From Eubacterium sp. CAG:248 (GTDB taxonomy: Bacteria; Bacillota; Clostridia; Lachnospirales; Lachnospiraceae), in the NCBI GenBank assembly GCA_000436475.1, contig FR886185.1:1-29375 (forward strand): DNA of 29,375 nt, given 5' to 3'. Each line of letters begins with the position of its first letter. Position 1 is the stretch's first letter. The notes beneath the pieces were generated by a model. It had not been told where the DNA came from. It did not search any database and saw nothing but the letters and a program-made list of their open reading frames with translations. A program made the position numbers and the translations under genes. Shown piece after piece: positions 7,990 to 16,640 of the stretch.

Positions 7990-9456
7990 TCACTTTCGTG
8001 CATTTAATATGAATTCTTTTACCTTTTTTTCATCCTTCCCCTTTATCAATATGTCATCATATTCAACTCCAGTGCTTATATCAACTACATCTGGCATTGC
8101 ACATTTAACAGCAGCTGCAACATTTAAACTGTTAAGTCCTCCGGCAAGAAACAATTTCTTTTCTTTTAATTCAAGTTCTTTTACGCCATTCCAGTCAAAT
8201 GTTTTACCTGTTCCTGGAATACCTGCATCAAGAAGTATACCAACAATCTTATCCTTATGTGCTGCCTCTGATACGCTTTTTTTAATATCATCCATGTTGT
8301 CATTTTTGCCAATATTAACAGCCCTTATGATTGGAATTCTGCTCTCATTATATACATCCTCATAAAGCTCACCATGTATCTGTATATAGTCAAAACCATT
8401 ATCCTGTATCTGCCTAAGCTTGTCTGTATCAGGAGATACAGTTACAGCAACCGTTTTTATATCTGATTCTTTCAATATCTTAACAAGTCTTCCTGCCTCA
8501 TCGATTGTTATGTCCCTTTTACTTTTAGGATAAAAAACAACCATTCCTCCATAATCTGCCCCATACTTTATAAGAAGCCTGGCATCTGCTTCACTTGTTA
8601 TCCCACATATTTTCACTTCTGTTTTTTTTCCATTTTCATCCAGTTCTTCTTTTTCACATTCATTGTCATATATACATTTAAACTCTGATATAAGCTCGCA
8701 TGGATTTTCAGCCTCCATAAGCACAGTTCCTATAAGAAGTGCATCTGCACGGCTTTTTGCAAGAAGCTTTATATCATCTGTATCAGAAACACCGCTCTCG
8801 GATACAAGAAGCTTCCCTGCTTTTCTCATATCATCTGTCACCATGTCTGATAGTTTCTTCGTGGTTTCAAGATTCACCTCGAAGGTTTTAAGATTACGGT
8901 TATTAATTCCTATTATCTTAACATCAAGTGCAAGCATTCTTTTCATTTCCTCTTCATCATGCACCTCACATAACACATCAAGTCCGAGGCTGTATGCAAG
9001 CTCATACAACTCTTTAAACTTATCATCATCTAATATAGCTGCTATAAGGAGTATGGCATCCGCACCAATAACCCTGGCCTCATACACCTGATATGGATCT
9101 ATTATAAAATCTTTCCTGATGATCGGAAGCTGTGTCATGTTTCTTATCTGCTTAAGATATTCTGTACTTCCATTAAAATGATCCTCTTCGGTAAGACAGG
9201 ATATTGCATCTGCACTTTCGCTATATTGTCTGATTCTTTCAACAAGCTCAATTTTATTATTCATTGTCCCATGACTTGGTGAAGCTTTTTTAAATTCACC
9301 TATGACTGATAATCCATCTTTTTTTAATGCTTCATAAAAGCTGTTAATTTTCCTTGTAGAAGAAAGTGCAAGCTCTTTCATCTTTTCTTCGCTTATTCTT
9401 TTCTTATGTTCAGGAAGTCTTTTTAATTTATCTTCTACTATTACATCAAGTATCAT
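7990..9456 (-). CDS. trpCF: Fused indole-3-glycerol phosphate synthase / phosphoribosylanthranilate isomerase
   Basis: 488-aa bifunctional protein covering two consecutive steps of tryptophan synthesis. Residues ~1-262 are TrpC: catalytic Lys in GEFKKASPSHG (K56), IIRKDFIIDPYQ (K115) and IGINNRNLKTFEVN. A linker at about 263-279 is rich in Glu and Lys. Residues ~280-488 are TrpF: VKICGI with C284, YIQIHGE, LLDAGIPGTGKTFDW with the catalytic Asp, and FLAGGLN. Both active sites look intact. No frameshift or internal start is evident, so the fusion is real. The TrpC lid reads SCLTEEDHFNGS, a small departure from the usual form. It begins 53 nt after trpG, exactly where trpD would normally sit. 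Confidence 0.95.
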   Translation of the reverse strand: MILDVIVEDKLKRLPEHKKRISEEKMKELALSSTRKINSFYEALKKDGLSVIGEFKKASPSHGTMNNKIELVERIRQYSESADAISCLTEEDHFNGSTEYLKQIRNMTQLPIIRKDFIIDPYQVYEARVIGADAILLIAAILDDDKFKELYELAYSLGLDVLCEVHDEEEMKRMLALDVKIIGINNRNLKTFEVNLETTKKLSDMVTDDMRKAGKLLVSESGVSDTDDIKLLAKSRADALLIGTVLMEAENPCELISEFKCIYDNECEKEELDENGKKTEVKICGITSEADARLLIKYGADYGGMVVFYPKSKRDITIDEAGRLVKILKESDIKTVAVTVSPDTDKLRQIQDNGFDYIQIHGELYEDVYNESRIPIIRAVNIGKNDNMDDIKKSVSEAAHKDKIVGILLDAGIPGTGKTFDWNGVKELELKEKKLFLAGGLNSLNVAAAVKCAMPDVVDISTGVEYDDILIKGKDEKKVKEFILNARK

Positions 9457-9509
9457 ACTTAGTTTCCTTTCCTGATATTAAACAATATATTAGTTAACTT
9501 ATACGCTCA

Positions 9510-10079
9510 TTATATCCTGCCATTAACGAAGTTTTCTATCATTCTTTTTCCATGCTCTGTATATATGGATTCCGGGTGGAACTGAAGTCCTACAACCGGA
9601 TATTCTTTATGTTTTACAGCCATTATCTCCCCATCCTCTGTTCTTGCTATTACCTCAAGCGCATCGGGAAGTGTATCTTCTATAACCGCAAGGGAATGAT
9701 ACCTTGCAACCTTCACAGGTGAAGGGATTCCTTCAAATATACTCTTACCATTATGCGTTACATCTGACTGTTTTCCGTGCATAAGCTTTTTCGCATATGA
9801 AACTGTTGCCCCGAATGCCTCACCTATACTCTGATGTCCTAGACATATTCCAAGTATTGGCTTCTTACCTGCAAAATACTTTATTGCCTCTACACTTATT
9901 CCTGCCTCTTTAGGACTTTTAGGCCCTGGAGAGATTACTATTGATTCCGGATTAAGCTGTTCTATTTCTTCTATCGTTATCTTATCATTTCTTACAACCT
10001 TTATATCATTATTAAATATGCCTATAAACTGATACAGGTTATATGTAAACGAATCATAATTATCTATTAACAGAATCAT
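9510..10079 (-). CDS. trpG: Anthranilate synthase glutamine amidotransferase component
   Basis: 189-aa class I glutamine amidotransferase that supplies ammonia to TrpE. The triad is visible: C79 in GICLGHQSIGEAFG, and H168 and E170 in LQFHPES. The N-terminal LLIDNYDSFTYNL motif is typical of TrpG/PabA. It ends at the normal length with no trpD domain fused. It overlaps trpE by 4 nt (ATGA) with AAGGAGG in the trpE 3' end. The same protein could also serve aminobenzoate synthesis (PabA role). Confidence 0.95.
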   Translation of the reverse strand: MILLIDNYDSFTYNLYQFIGIFNNDIKVVRNDKITIEEIEQLNPESIVISPGPKSPKEAGISVEAIKYFAGKKPILGICLGHQSIGEAFGATVSYAKKLMHGKQSDVTHNGKSIFEGIPSPVKVARYHSLAVIEDTLPDALEVIARTEDGEIMAVKHKEYPVVGLQFHPESIYTEHGKRMIENFVNGRI

Positions 10080-11491
10080 AACTTTTCCTCCTTAACAAGG
10101 GTCTTTGCAAGTGCCATAACCTTGTTACAACACTCCTGGTATTCAAGCTCCGGCTTTGAATCTGCAACAATTCCTGCACCTGCCTGAAGATATACCTTGT
10201 CACCTTTTTTAATCATTGTCCTGATAGTTATGCAGAAGTTCATATTGCCTCCGAAATCAAGATAGCCTGTAGCGCCTCCATACAATCCTCTTCTGACTGT
10301 TTCCAGTTCATCTATGATTTCCATTGCCCTTATCTTTGGTGCTCCGCTTAGCGTTCCTGCAGGAAGAAATGATGACACAAGATCAAGCGGATGATATTCT
10401 CCGTTTTTTCTTCCTTCAACAAGTGAAACGATATGCATTACATGTGAGTATCTTTGTACATTCATAAACTGTGATACTCTTACTGAGCCCAGCTCACTTA
10501 TCTTTCCGCAGTCGTTTCTTGCAAGATCAACAAGCATAACATGTTCCGCCCTTTCCTTCTCATCTGCAAGAAGCTCTTCTTCTAAGGCTAAATCCTCTGC
10601 CTTGTTTTTACCTCTTCTTCTTGTTCCTGCTATAGGACATGTATATACTTTAGAATCAGTCTGCTTGACTATCATCTCCGGCGAACTTCCTATTATCTCA
10701 AAATCGCCAAAATTATAATAATAAAGATAAGGCGATGGATTAAGTTCTCTTAGCTTTTCATATAACTCAAAGCCTGTCTGTTTTGTTTCAATCGTCCATC
10801 TTTGCGATAAAACTGTCTGGAATATATGTCCATCTTTTATGTACTGTTTTATCTTTTCAACCTTTTGGCTATATTCATCAAGCGTGTCTGATTTTTTCAA
10901 TATATGTCCATCTAAATCCATATTTACTTTTTCATCGTGATATTTATCTATGCCTGTTCTTGCCTGTCTGATAAGCTGTTCTGCTTCCTCCATGGCTCTT
11001 TTTCTTCCAGCCTCATTATCCTCATCAAGCACTACTGCTGTGAATGTTTCTGCCTCATGGTCAATCGCTATAAACCTTGAAGCAAGCATAAGCTGTATAG
11101 TTTCTATTCCAATCTCATCAGGGTTATCATCTGGCAGTTTCTCAGTGTATCTTATATAGTCATAGCCAAGACTTCCAACAAGACCTCCCATAAATTCAAG
11201 TTCTTTTGCATCTTTTATTATCTTGAATTCATCAAAATATTCCTTTAACCGTTCAAGTGGATTGCCATATCTTATATCTTTCGTCCCATCAGCTCTTGTT
11301 ATAACAAGACTATCTTTATCTGACTGGATAATCTCTTCCGGATCAACCCCCATAAATGTATATCTGCCGTTTTCTTTATCATTGCTTTCCATAAGAAAGC
11401 CCTTATGCTCTCTGCCAAGACCCTTGTATAGTTCTATCGCTGTTTCATCAACTATACTGACTGTTTTCTTATAAGCCTTTAATACTCTCAT
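10076..11491 (-). CDS. trpE: Anthranilate synthase component I
   Basis: 471-aa chorismate-utilising enzyme that makes anthranilate with TrpG. The N-terminal tryptophan feedback site is recognisable as FLMESNDKENGRYTFMG (E35-S36). The catalytic C-terminal half has PIAGTRRRG, DLARNDCGKIS and LPAGTLSGAPKIRAMEII. Feedback-site residues and the T-box leader favour TrpE over PabB. ATG is preceded by GGAGG with a 9-nt spacing. It is the first gene of the trp operon. Confidence 0.96.
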   Translation of the reverse strand: MRVLKAYKKTVSIVDETAIELYKGLGREHKGFLMESNDKENGRYTFMGVDPEEIIQSDKDSLVITRADGTKDIRYGNPLERLKEYFDEFKIIKDAKELEFMGGLVGSLGYDYIRYTEKLPDDNPDEIGIETIQLMLASRFIAIDHEAETFTAVVLDEDNEAGRKRAMEEAEQLIRQARTGIDKYHDEKVNMDLDGHILKKSDTLDEYSQKVEKIKQYIKDGHIFQTVLSQRWTIETKQTGFELYEKLRELNPSPYLYYYNFGDFEIIGSSPEMIVKQTDSKVYTCPIAGTRRRGKNKAEDLALEEELLADEKERAEHVMLVDLARNDCGKISELGSVRVSQFMNVQRYSHVMHIVSLVEGRKNGEYHPLDLVSSFLPAGTLSGAPKIRAMEIIDELETVRRGLYGGATGYLDFGGNMNFCITIRTMIKKGDKVYLQAGAGIVADSKPELEYQECCNKVMALAKTLVKEEKL

Positions 11492-11519
11492 ACATTCAAT
11501 CCTCCAGTTAATTATGCTG

Positions 11520-11563
11520 CAAAATCAAAAAAGTCCCTGACAGGATTCTTTCCTGTCAGGGAC
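11520..11563 (-). terminator. T-box leader terminator before trpE
   Basis: A perfect 13-bp stem (11551-11563 against 11533-11545; arm GTCCCTGACAGGA) is followed on the minus strand by TTTTTTGATTTT. Its 5' arm overlaps the CGTCCCT that pairs with the T-box sequence, so terminator and antiterminator are mutually exclusive. Confidence 0.92.
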
Positions 11564-11938
11564 GAATAATCATATATCGTGGTGCCACCCTTATTCATAA
11601 GTGTTTGTCTGATTAATCCACATATTATCATATATGCATCATCTATGTATATGATAACAACCAGGATAAGCCAAATTACATCAAAATACAATACTAACCA
11701 GCTTACCAATATCAAACCAATAATACACTTACCTTTTCCCGGATACTAATATATCCTGCCTCTATAACGTGAGGACACGTCACAAACTACTTAATCCTAT
11801 GCGAGAATCTTTAATATGTGAATCTCCCAAGCCCATTCCTTTAAGACTCCCATACCGGCTTTCCAGCACCGCCGGCTCTCTGTGATGTTCATTCATAAAG
11901 TACTATCTTGTTCATTGACTTTAATATATTAAATTGTT
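11525..11938 (-). promoter_or_regulatory. T-box riboswitch (tRNA-Trp) controlling the trp operon
   Basis: The minus-strand leader has the T-box core AAGGGTGGCACCACG (about 11578-11592) whose AGGG/ACG arms pair with CGTCCCT to make the antiterminator. The bulge reads UGGC, which fits a tRNA with discriminator G, as in tRNA-Trp. Stem I contains AGAGAGCCGGCGG and GCTGGAAAGCCGG (AG bulge and distal loop). A TGG tryptophan specifier candidate lies at 11833-11835 within GGAATGGGC. Uncharged tRNA-Trp would bind and permit read-through into trpE. This explains most of the 556 nt between trpE and the next gene. Confidence 0.93.
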
Positions 11939-11944
11939 GAAGTA

Positions 11945-11973
11945 ATAATATCACCATCATTTTAAAAGGTCAA
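11945..11973 (-). promoter_or_regulatory. Sigma-A-type promoter of the trp operon
   Basis: On the minus strand -35 TTGACC (11968-11973), 17-nt spacer, -10 TATTAT (11945-11950). Transcription would start near 11938 and enter the T-box stem I about 60 nt later. Confidence 0.8.
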
Positions 11974-12047
11974 GCATTATTTTTCTTTTGTATTATTATT
12001 TTGTATTATTTTCTAATTTTCTTACTTAATTTTTGTTTCTTTCCAGC

Positions 12048-12698
12048 TTACTTTTCCTGTATGTCAGATTCATCCTCTTCCCACTTCACATTATTGCAGT
12101 CATGCTTTTTACAGCTATCTTTTTCTTCCATAGCTTCTTTTCTCGTATCCGGAAGTTTTTTATATGCGTTAGTCTTTTTGAATTCAGAATACACATCCTC
12201 ATATGCCGCCTGAAGTTCTTTTTTCGCAGGATCATCTTCTCCTATCCTTGACATATTTGTAAGATACATATCTGAAGCTTCTTCCTTGCTCTTCGCATTT
12301 TCCAACTGTTTTTTAAAAGCTTCCCTCATTGTCTGTACTCTTGCAGCCTTTGCATAAGTCACAGGATCATTCATGCGAAGATATTGCATCTCATCAGCTG
12401 TCAACTTTTTTCCACTCTCCAGTTTTCTATAAAGCTTTTCAACAAACTTTTTCTTCTGTTCTTCTGTCATGCCTGTTGTTGGATCAAATATACTATCCAC
12501 TGCTTCTTTTAAATGCAATCCTATAGTTGCTGTATCAGCTTCATTCTGTGTCTTTGTCTCTTCATTGCCTACGCTATATTTCTTAAATATATTACAGGCT
12601 GTTCTCATAACCTTGCCCTGATTGTTCATACTGCTTTTATAAATAGCAGTCCTGCAGCTATTAACTGCGTTATTATATGTTTTTTCCTGTGTATTCAT
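12048..12698 (-). CDS. Helical protein of unknown function
   Basis: 216 aa, no signal peptide or membrane segment, highly charged and predicted almost wholly helical. The central part (MTEEQKKKFVEKLYRKLESG, KLTADEMQYLRMNDPVTYAK) resembles an uncharacterised clostridial family, but I cannot name a function. The C-terminus is acidic and holds a CKKHDC pair of cysteines. I chose ATG 12698 because GGAG lies 7 nt upstream; the longer frame runs back into the upstream terminator. No terminator is seen before the trp promoter, so some read-through into the trp leader is possible. Confidence 0.7.
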   Translation of the reverse strand: MNTQEKTYNNAVNSCRTAIYKSSMNNQGKVMRTACNIFKKYSVGNEETKTQNEADTATIGLHLKEAVDSIFDPTTGMTEEQKKKFVEKLYRKLESGKKLTADEMQYLRMNDPVTYAKAARVQTMREAFKKQLENAKSKEEASDMYLTNMSRIGEDDPAKKELQAAYEDVYSEFKKTNAYKKLPDTRKEAMEEKDSCKKHDCNNVKWEEDESDIQEK

Positions 12699-12721
12699 AC
12701 TTTTTCTCCATTCAGAATTAA

Positions 12722-12750
12722 GTTTTACATATCGTTTATCCACTTGTCTA
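12722..12750 (-). promoter_or_regulatory. Possible promoter of the 216-aa unknown gene
   Basis: On the minus strand -35 TAGACA (12745-12750), 17-nt spacer, -10 TAAAAC (12722-12727), 23 nt before the start codon. The -10 is weak. Confidence 0.35.
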
Positions 12751-12761
12751 ACCGGAATAAT

Positions 12762-12828
12762 AAATGCAAAAAGACTACGGACAGCAGTATTCATCATTCA
12801 TCAACGAACTTATCACTGCTCTCCGTAG
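12762..12828 (-). terminator. Terminator after the HAD hydrolase gene
   Basis: Arms CTACGGACAGCAGT (12775-12788) and ACTGCTCTCCGTAG (12815-12828) pair over 14 positions with one mismatch. On the minus strand the hairpin is followed by CTTTTTGCATTTATT. It lies about 155 nt past the stop codon. That gap holds only AT-rich sequence, including two copies of ACATCACAATA. Confidence 0.65.
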
Positions 12829-12982
12829 CCTTGTTTACTTTTCTACATCCATGTACTATATACATCGTATGAATATATATTTTTCTTAACCCTTAATGCT
12901 TTATAAACATTAAAATACTAAACATCACAATACAAAACATCACAATAATCAAATCTGTTAAAATGCGATCACTTAAATCAAA

Positions 12983-13630
12983 TCATAGAAGGATATTCTT
13001 TAATTCTTCAAATGAATCAATCTTTGCAATATAATCTTTATCACTTACTTCTCCAAAACCATACGCTGCATATATAAAGTCAATTCCTGCATCCTTTGCT
13101 GACTGTGCATCACCTGATGTATCACCGACATATACAGGAGTATTAAGTTTATTCCTTTCAATCAGTATCTTATTGCTCACACCTTTAGATGCCCTTGTTC
13201 TTCCCCAGCACTCAGTGTCTTCAAATATATCTGAAAAATGATGTGCCTTTATAAATGCCTCTATATAGCCATCCTGGCAATTGCTGACTATAAACAACCT
13301 GTATTTTTCCTTAAGCTGCTCTAATGTTTCTCTCAGCTTTGGAAAAAGGACACCTCCTTTTTCTTCAAGATATCCATTTTCAAATTCACATAATTCATCC
13401 ATAAGTGCATTTCTTACATTTTCTTTTTCTTGTGGAAAAAGCTTAGCTGCTATGTCATACATAGGAAGCCCCATGCAGCCTCCAAGTTCCTCTATTGTTA
13501 TTGGTTTTCTTGTTATTTCTTTATGTCTTTTAAGTATAATATTCCATGCCTCACATATAGGTTTTGATGAGTTCCATAGTGTTCCATCAAGATCAAATAT
13601 TATACTGTCATATTTATCTTTTATATTCAT
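12983..13630 (-). CDS. HAD-superfamily hydrolase, phosphoglycolate phosphatase-like
   Basis: 215-aa cytoplasmic phosphatase. All four HAD motifs are present: DLDGT (nucleophile D13, acid/base D15), VSN (S116), the lysine in ASKGVS (K149) and VGDTSGD (D170, D174). The helical cap between motifs I and II is of the small C1 type found in Gph/PgmB-like enzymes. Likely substrates are small phosphorylated metabolites, but the substrate is not readable. ATG 13630 has AGGTGG about 5 nt upstream; a GTG at 13639 in frame lies inside that site and is rejected. It follows the TPR gene after 72 nt. Confidence 0.88.
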   Translation of the reverse strand: MNIKDKYDSIIFDLDGTLWNSSKPICEAWNIILKRHKEITRKPITIEELGGCMGLPMYDIAAKLFPQEKENVRNALMDELCEFENGYLEEKGGVLFPKLRETLEQLKEKYRLFIVSNCQDGYIEAFIKAHHFSDIFEDTECWGRTRASKGVSNKILIERNKLNTPVYVGDTSGDAQSAKDAGIDFIYAAYGFGEVSDKDYIAKIDSFEELKNILL

Positions 13631-13702
13631 ACTTTCCACCTTTCAGGTATATTTTAAATTGTCACAATTTCTCTTCATTCATACTGTGCCAGACAATCCG
13701 TT

Positions 13703-14686
13703 TTATTGTGCTTCTTCCTTAAGGCAGCTGTCAAGCTCTGCTATCAGACCTTCAAGCTGCTGCTCATTGGTTATATCATACACTATCATAAAGCAGTCCT
13801 TTGCAAGTCTGTATTCCTTATCCTGAAGCATCAGTTCACCTACTCTGTATATTATACCTATTGTCTTTGAGTCTGGACCAGGTTCAACATTCTCCTTATC
13901 AAACATTTCCTGCATCTGCTTTATTGTATACTTCTGCCCGTTTTCATTCACTTCTTCCTTTGTTATGACATCCTCATCTTTATTTATACTGTCTTTATTC
14001 TCATTATTTTTAGCTGCTGCCAGTGCATTTTTTATGTATTCAAGCTCAGAATCGGCATTATCTGTATGATAATATATATTGCTGTATGTATAGCATGCCT
14101 CTGCCATATCTGTATTGTATGATGAAAGATAATAAAAGCCCATATTTCTATAGAATCTAGCCATCGTAGCTCTTGTACAACAAAATCTGTATGCCTGTTT
14201 TGTCATATCAAGATATCTTGTTATCATATTCAGATATTTATAACATTCTGCAAGTCCAAGATATGAATCTAAGTCAACCGGATTCCAGCACAGTGCATTT
14301 TTATATGCATCCTCTGCTCTTTTATACTTCTGCAGCTTAACACAAAGTTCTGCATAAGTTCTGTAATATTCAGCTATCGGGAGCTCAGGCATCTTCACAT
14401 CCATTTCCGGTTCAAAATAGCATGCATATATATAATATTCCATAATATGATTAGTACACAGCCATATCTGACCATCTCCTTCTGACTTTCTGATAACAAG
14501 CTCCTTGTCTATCATTCCAGCCTTTCTTACGCCTTTATATTCTTCCTCTATTACATCAAGCACATTACCAAGTATGTCTGCTGCCTTATCGTAATCTCCT
14601 GACTTAAACACCTCTTCATAATTGCCATATCTTTTTTTTAGCTCATTAAGCTTATTGTAATCCATGAAATCTATCTGACCTTTCAT
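13703..14686 (-). CDS. TPR-repeat protein coupled to the GH13-like gene
   Basis: 327 aa, soluble, no signal peptide. Tetratricopeptide-like helical pairs are seen at about 27-45 (KSGDYDKAADILGNVLDVI), 110-150 (YRTYAELCVKLQKYKRAEDA, NPVDLDSYLGLAECYKYLNM) and 290-320 (LMLQDKEYRLAKDCFMIVYD). A low-complexity Asn/Asp/Lys/Glu linker falls near 225-250. Such proteins usually serve as scaffolds. Its ATG overlaps the stop codon of the GH13-like gene (ATGA) and has no Shine-Dalgarno sequence of its own, so it is probably translated by reinitiation. This points to a functional partnership with that protein. Confidence 0.8.
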   Translation of the reverse strand: MKGQIDFMDYNKLNELKKRYGNYEEVFKSGDYDKAADILGNVLDVIEEEYKGVRKAGMIDKELVIRKSEGDGQIWLCTNHIMEYYIYACYFEPEMDVKMPELPIAEYYRTYAELCVKLQKYKRAEDAYKNALCWNPVDLDSYLGLAECYKYLNMITRYLDMTKQAYRFCCTRATMARFYRNMGFYYLSSYNTDMAEACYTYSNIYYHTDNADSELEYIKNALAAAKNNENKDSINKDEDVITKEEVNENGQKYTIKQMQEMFDKENVEPGPDSKTIGIIYRVGELMLQDKEYRLAKDCFMIVYDITNEQQLEGLIAELDSCLKEEAQ

Positions 14687-16602
14687 TTTTTGTTTTTAGA
14701 TGCTTTTTTCTTCACATCCATAGTAGTTTTTCTTTCCGGATACTCTCCAATAAGAACCGCCATGCTCCTTGGAGGCATGACAACTTTTCTCTTTTCACTA
14801 TCAATATATATATTTTCCTTTTTATCACAGGACTTTAAGACAACCTCAAAACCATTCCTGCCCTCAATCTTAGGCAGCGCCAATGCATAGTTTTCCCAAT
14901 GCATATTATAGGCAACATATATGAGCTTTCTTGATTCTTTGTCAGAATACGTATCAGAATACATTATTCCTATCTGTCTGCAATAATTATACATATCTGC
15001 ATACCACGCGTTAAGTCCATGAAACGATACATCCGGATAACCAGACGACAAACTGTCACTTTGTGTCAGTCTGTATCTGCTGTGCAGTATTCCGTATTTT
15101 TTCCTTATCCTTATAAGCTGCTTTGTCCAGTTTAATATCTCTGTTGAATCATTGTTATTCTTCCAGTTCACCCATGATATTTCGTTATCTATACAATACG
15201 GGTTGTTATTACCCTGCTGACTGTTTGTAAACTCATCGCCTGCAAGTATAAGCGGAGTTCCCTGTGCAAGAAGAATCATTGCAAGAGCATTTTTCATCTG
15301 TCTGATTCTTAACTGTCTTACTCTTTGTTTTCTTGTTGTTCCCTCTTCCCCACAGTTCCAGCTATAGTTAAAATTCTCACCATCCCTGTTATTCTCACCA
15401 TTTGCTTCGTTATGCTTCCTGTCATAACATACAAGATCATACAAGGTAAAACCGTTATTTGTCGTTACATAATTAATTATTGCGGCATTATCAGGGTTGT
15501 TAAGCTGCATATCTGCAAATGCTTTCAACATATCCTCATCGCCTTTAAGATAACGTCTTATAATATTCTGGACATCATTGTTGTAGCTTGCCATATGCCT
15601 GTATACACCTTTATTTTTATTCCAGTATATAGTCATAATCTTTGTATCAGCCAGCTGTGCATCATTTGCAAGTGCATTAAGTGATACCTCATCGCAATAT
15701 ATGTGAACCCCGTCTATATGGTATTCCTTAACCCAGTATCTTACACATTCTAATATATACGCTGTTGTGACATCCTTAAAAAAGAACTCCATAACAACTT
15801 CTATTCCCATACTATGAAGAGATTTAACCATATCTTTAAATTCAGTAGTATAATCCACATATTCACCCGCATTTCTTTCAGCTTTATAACTATAAGCTGC
15901 TTTAGGTGCAAAATAAAACCCGTTAGTATACCCCCAGTAGTTAACCTTAACTTCTCTATCATATATATTCTTAACATATGTACTATGTTTCATATATATG
16001 TATCGTGATAAAGTCTCCTTATCCATAAACTGTGTGAATCTGCCCATCTCATCATATTCGTAAGCTGGCATAAGCTCTATCGTGGTTATTCCCAGTGTTT
16101 TAAGATACTCTGCTTTTTCAACAATTCCGGCAAATGTTCCCTTTGCTTTTACCTTTGAGGTTTTGCTTTTGGTATAACCTCTCACATTAAGCTTGTACAT
16201 AATACATTCATCATAAGGAATATGCAGCTGTCTGTCATCTTCCCAGTTGTAATCAGCAAGCTTAACTGGACTTGTATGTATAGTATCTTTTTTTTCTATG
16301 CCAAATATTTCACATTCTGTTACTGCTTTAGCATACGGATCAACTATATATTCTTCATTTTCTTTAAAACAATAAAAGCAGTCATCTATATTAATACCTG
16401 TTATGAATATCGAATAAACTATCCCCATCGTTTTGTGTAATTCAAGTTCATAAAAAGGCTCTGTATCATTCCTTTTAAAGATACATACATACACTGCTGT
16501 ATCACTATGCATTGCTGCATAGCTGCTGGCATATGCGAAATTATATCCACCGTTAACTATATTGCAGCCCATCATACACGGGCTGCCTATTTCATATTTC
16601 AT
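14683..16602 (-). CDS. GH13 isoamylase/GlgX-like protein lacking catalytic residues
   Basis: 639 aa with the layout of glycogen-debranching isoamylases: an N-terminal CBM48-like beta domain (~1-115), a (beta/alpha)8 barrel and a C-terminal beta domain. Framework segments remain clear (GTFAGIVEKAEYLKTLGITTIELMP, NYWGYTNGFYFAP, GTPLILAGDEFTNSQQGNNN). The four catalytic regions do not. The nucleophile position of DGFRFD is Y302 in DGVHIYC; the acid/base Glu of AEPWD is I325 in TIYWN; HDGFTL is NNGFTL (N382, N383); and the DxxxNH region is MEFFFKDV. It should bind alpha-glucan or be regulatory rather than hydrolyse. There is no frameshift. ATG is preceded by GGAGG, 5-nt spacing. It lies in an operon after the radical-SAM gene. 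Confidence 0.85.
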   Translation of the reverse strand: MKYEIGSPCMMGCNIVNGGYNFAYASSYAAMHSDTAVYVCIFKRNDTEPFYELELHKTMGIVYSIFITGINIDDCFYCFKENEEYIVDPYAKAVTECEIFGIEKKDTIHTSPVKLADYNWEDDRQLHIPYDECIMYKLNVRGYTKSKTSKVKAKGTFAGIVEKAEYLKTLGITTIELMPAYEYDEMGRFTQFMDKETLSRYIYMKHSTYVKNIYDREVKVNYWGYTNGFYFAPKAAYSYKAERNAGEYVDYTTEFKDMVKSLHSMGIEVVMEFFFKDVTTAYILECVRYWVKEYHIDGVHIYCDEVSLNALANDAQLADTKIMTIYWNKNKGVYRHMASYNNDVQNIIRRYLKGDEDMLKAFADMQLNNPDNAAIINYVTTNNGFTLYDLVCYDRKHNEANGENNRDGENFNYSWNCGEEGTTRKQRVRQLRIRQMKNALAMILLAQGTPLILAGDEFTNSQQGNNNPYCIDNEISWVNWKNNNDSTEILNWTKQLIRIRKKYGILHSRYRLTQSDSLSSGYPDVSFHGLNAWYADMYNYCRQIGIMYSDTYSDKESRKLIYVAYNMHWENYALALPKIEGRNGFEVVLKSCDKKENIYIDSEKRKVVMPPRSMAVLIGEYPERKTTMDVKKKASKNKK

Positions 16603-16640
16603 AAACTCCTCCTGTTTAAAAAAAGAAAATATAGTTTATA

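Noticed and set aside
11512..11715. 67-aa minus-strand reading frame in front of trpE
   Set aside because: It lies within the T-box antiterminator and terminator and has no ribosome binding site; the RNA structure explains the sequence.
12699..12797. N-terminal extension of the 216-aa unknown protein
   Set aside because: The extension covers a candidate promoter and runs into the upstream terminator; the ATG at 12698 has the ribosome binding site.
12919..12950. Two direct copies of ACATCACAATA as iterons
   Set aside because: Only two short AT-rich copies in a gene 3' region, with no origin-related gene near.
14683..14702. A-rich run at the GH13-like/TPR junction as a programmed frameshift site
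   Set aside because: The A-run is only six bases before TGA and does not give a good slippery heptamer; ordinary ATGA coupling is enough.
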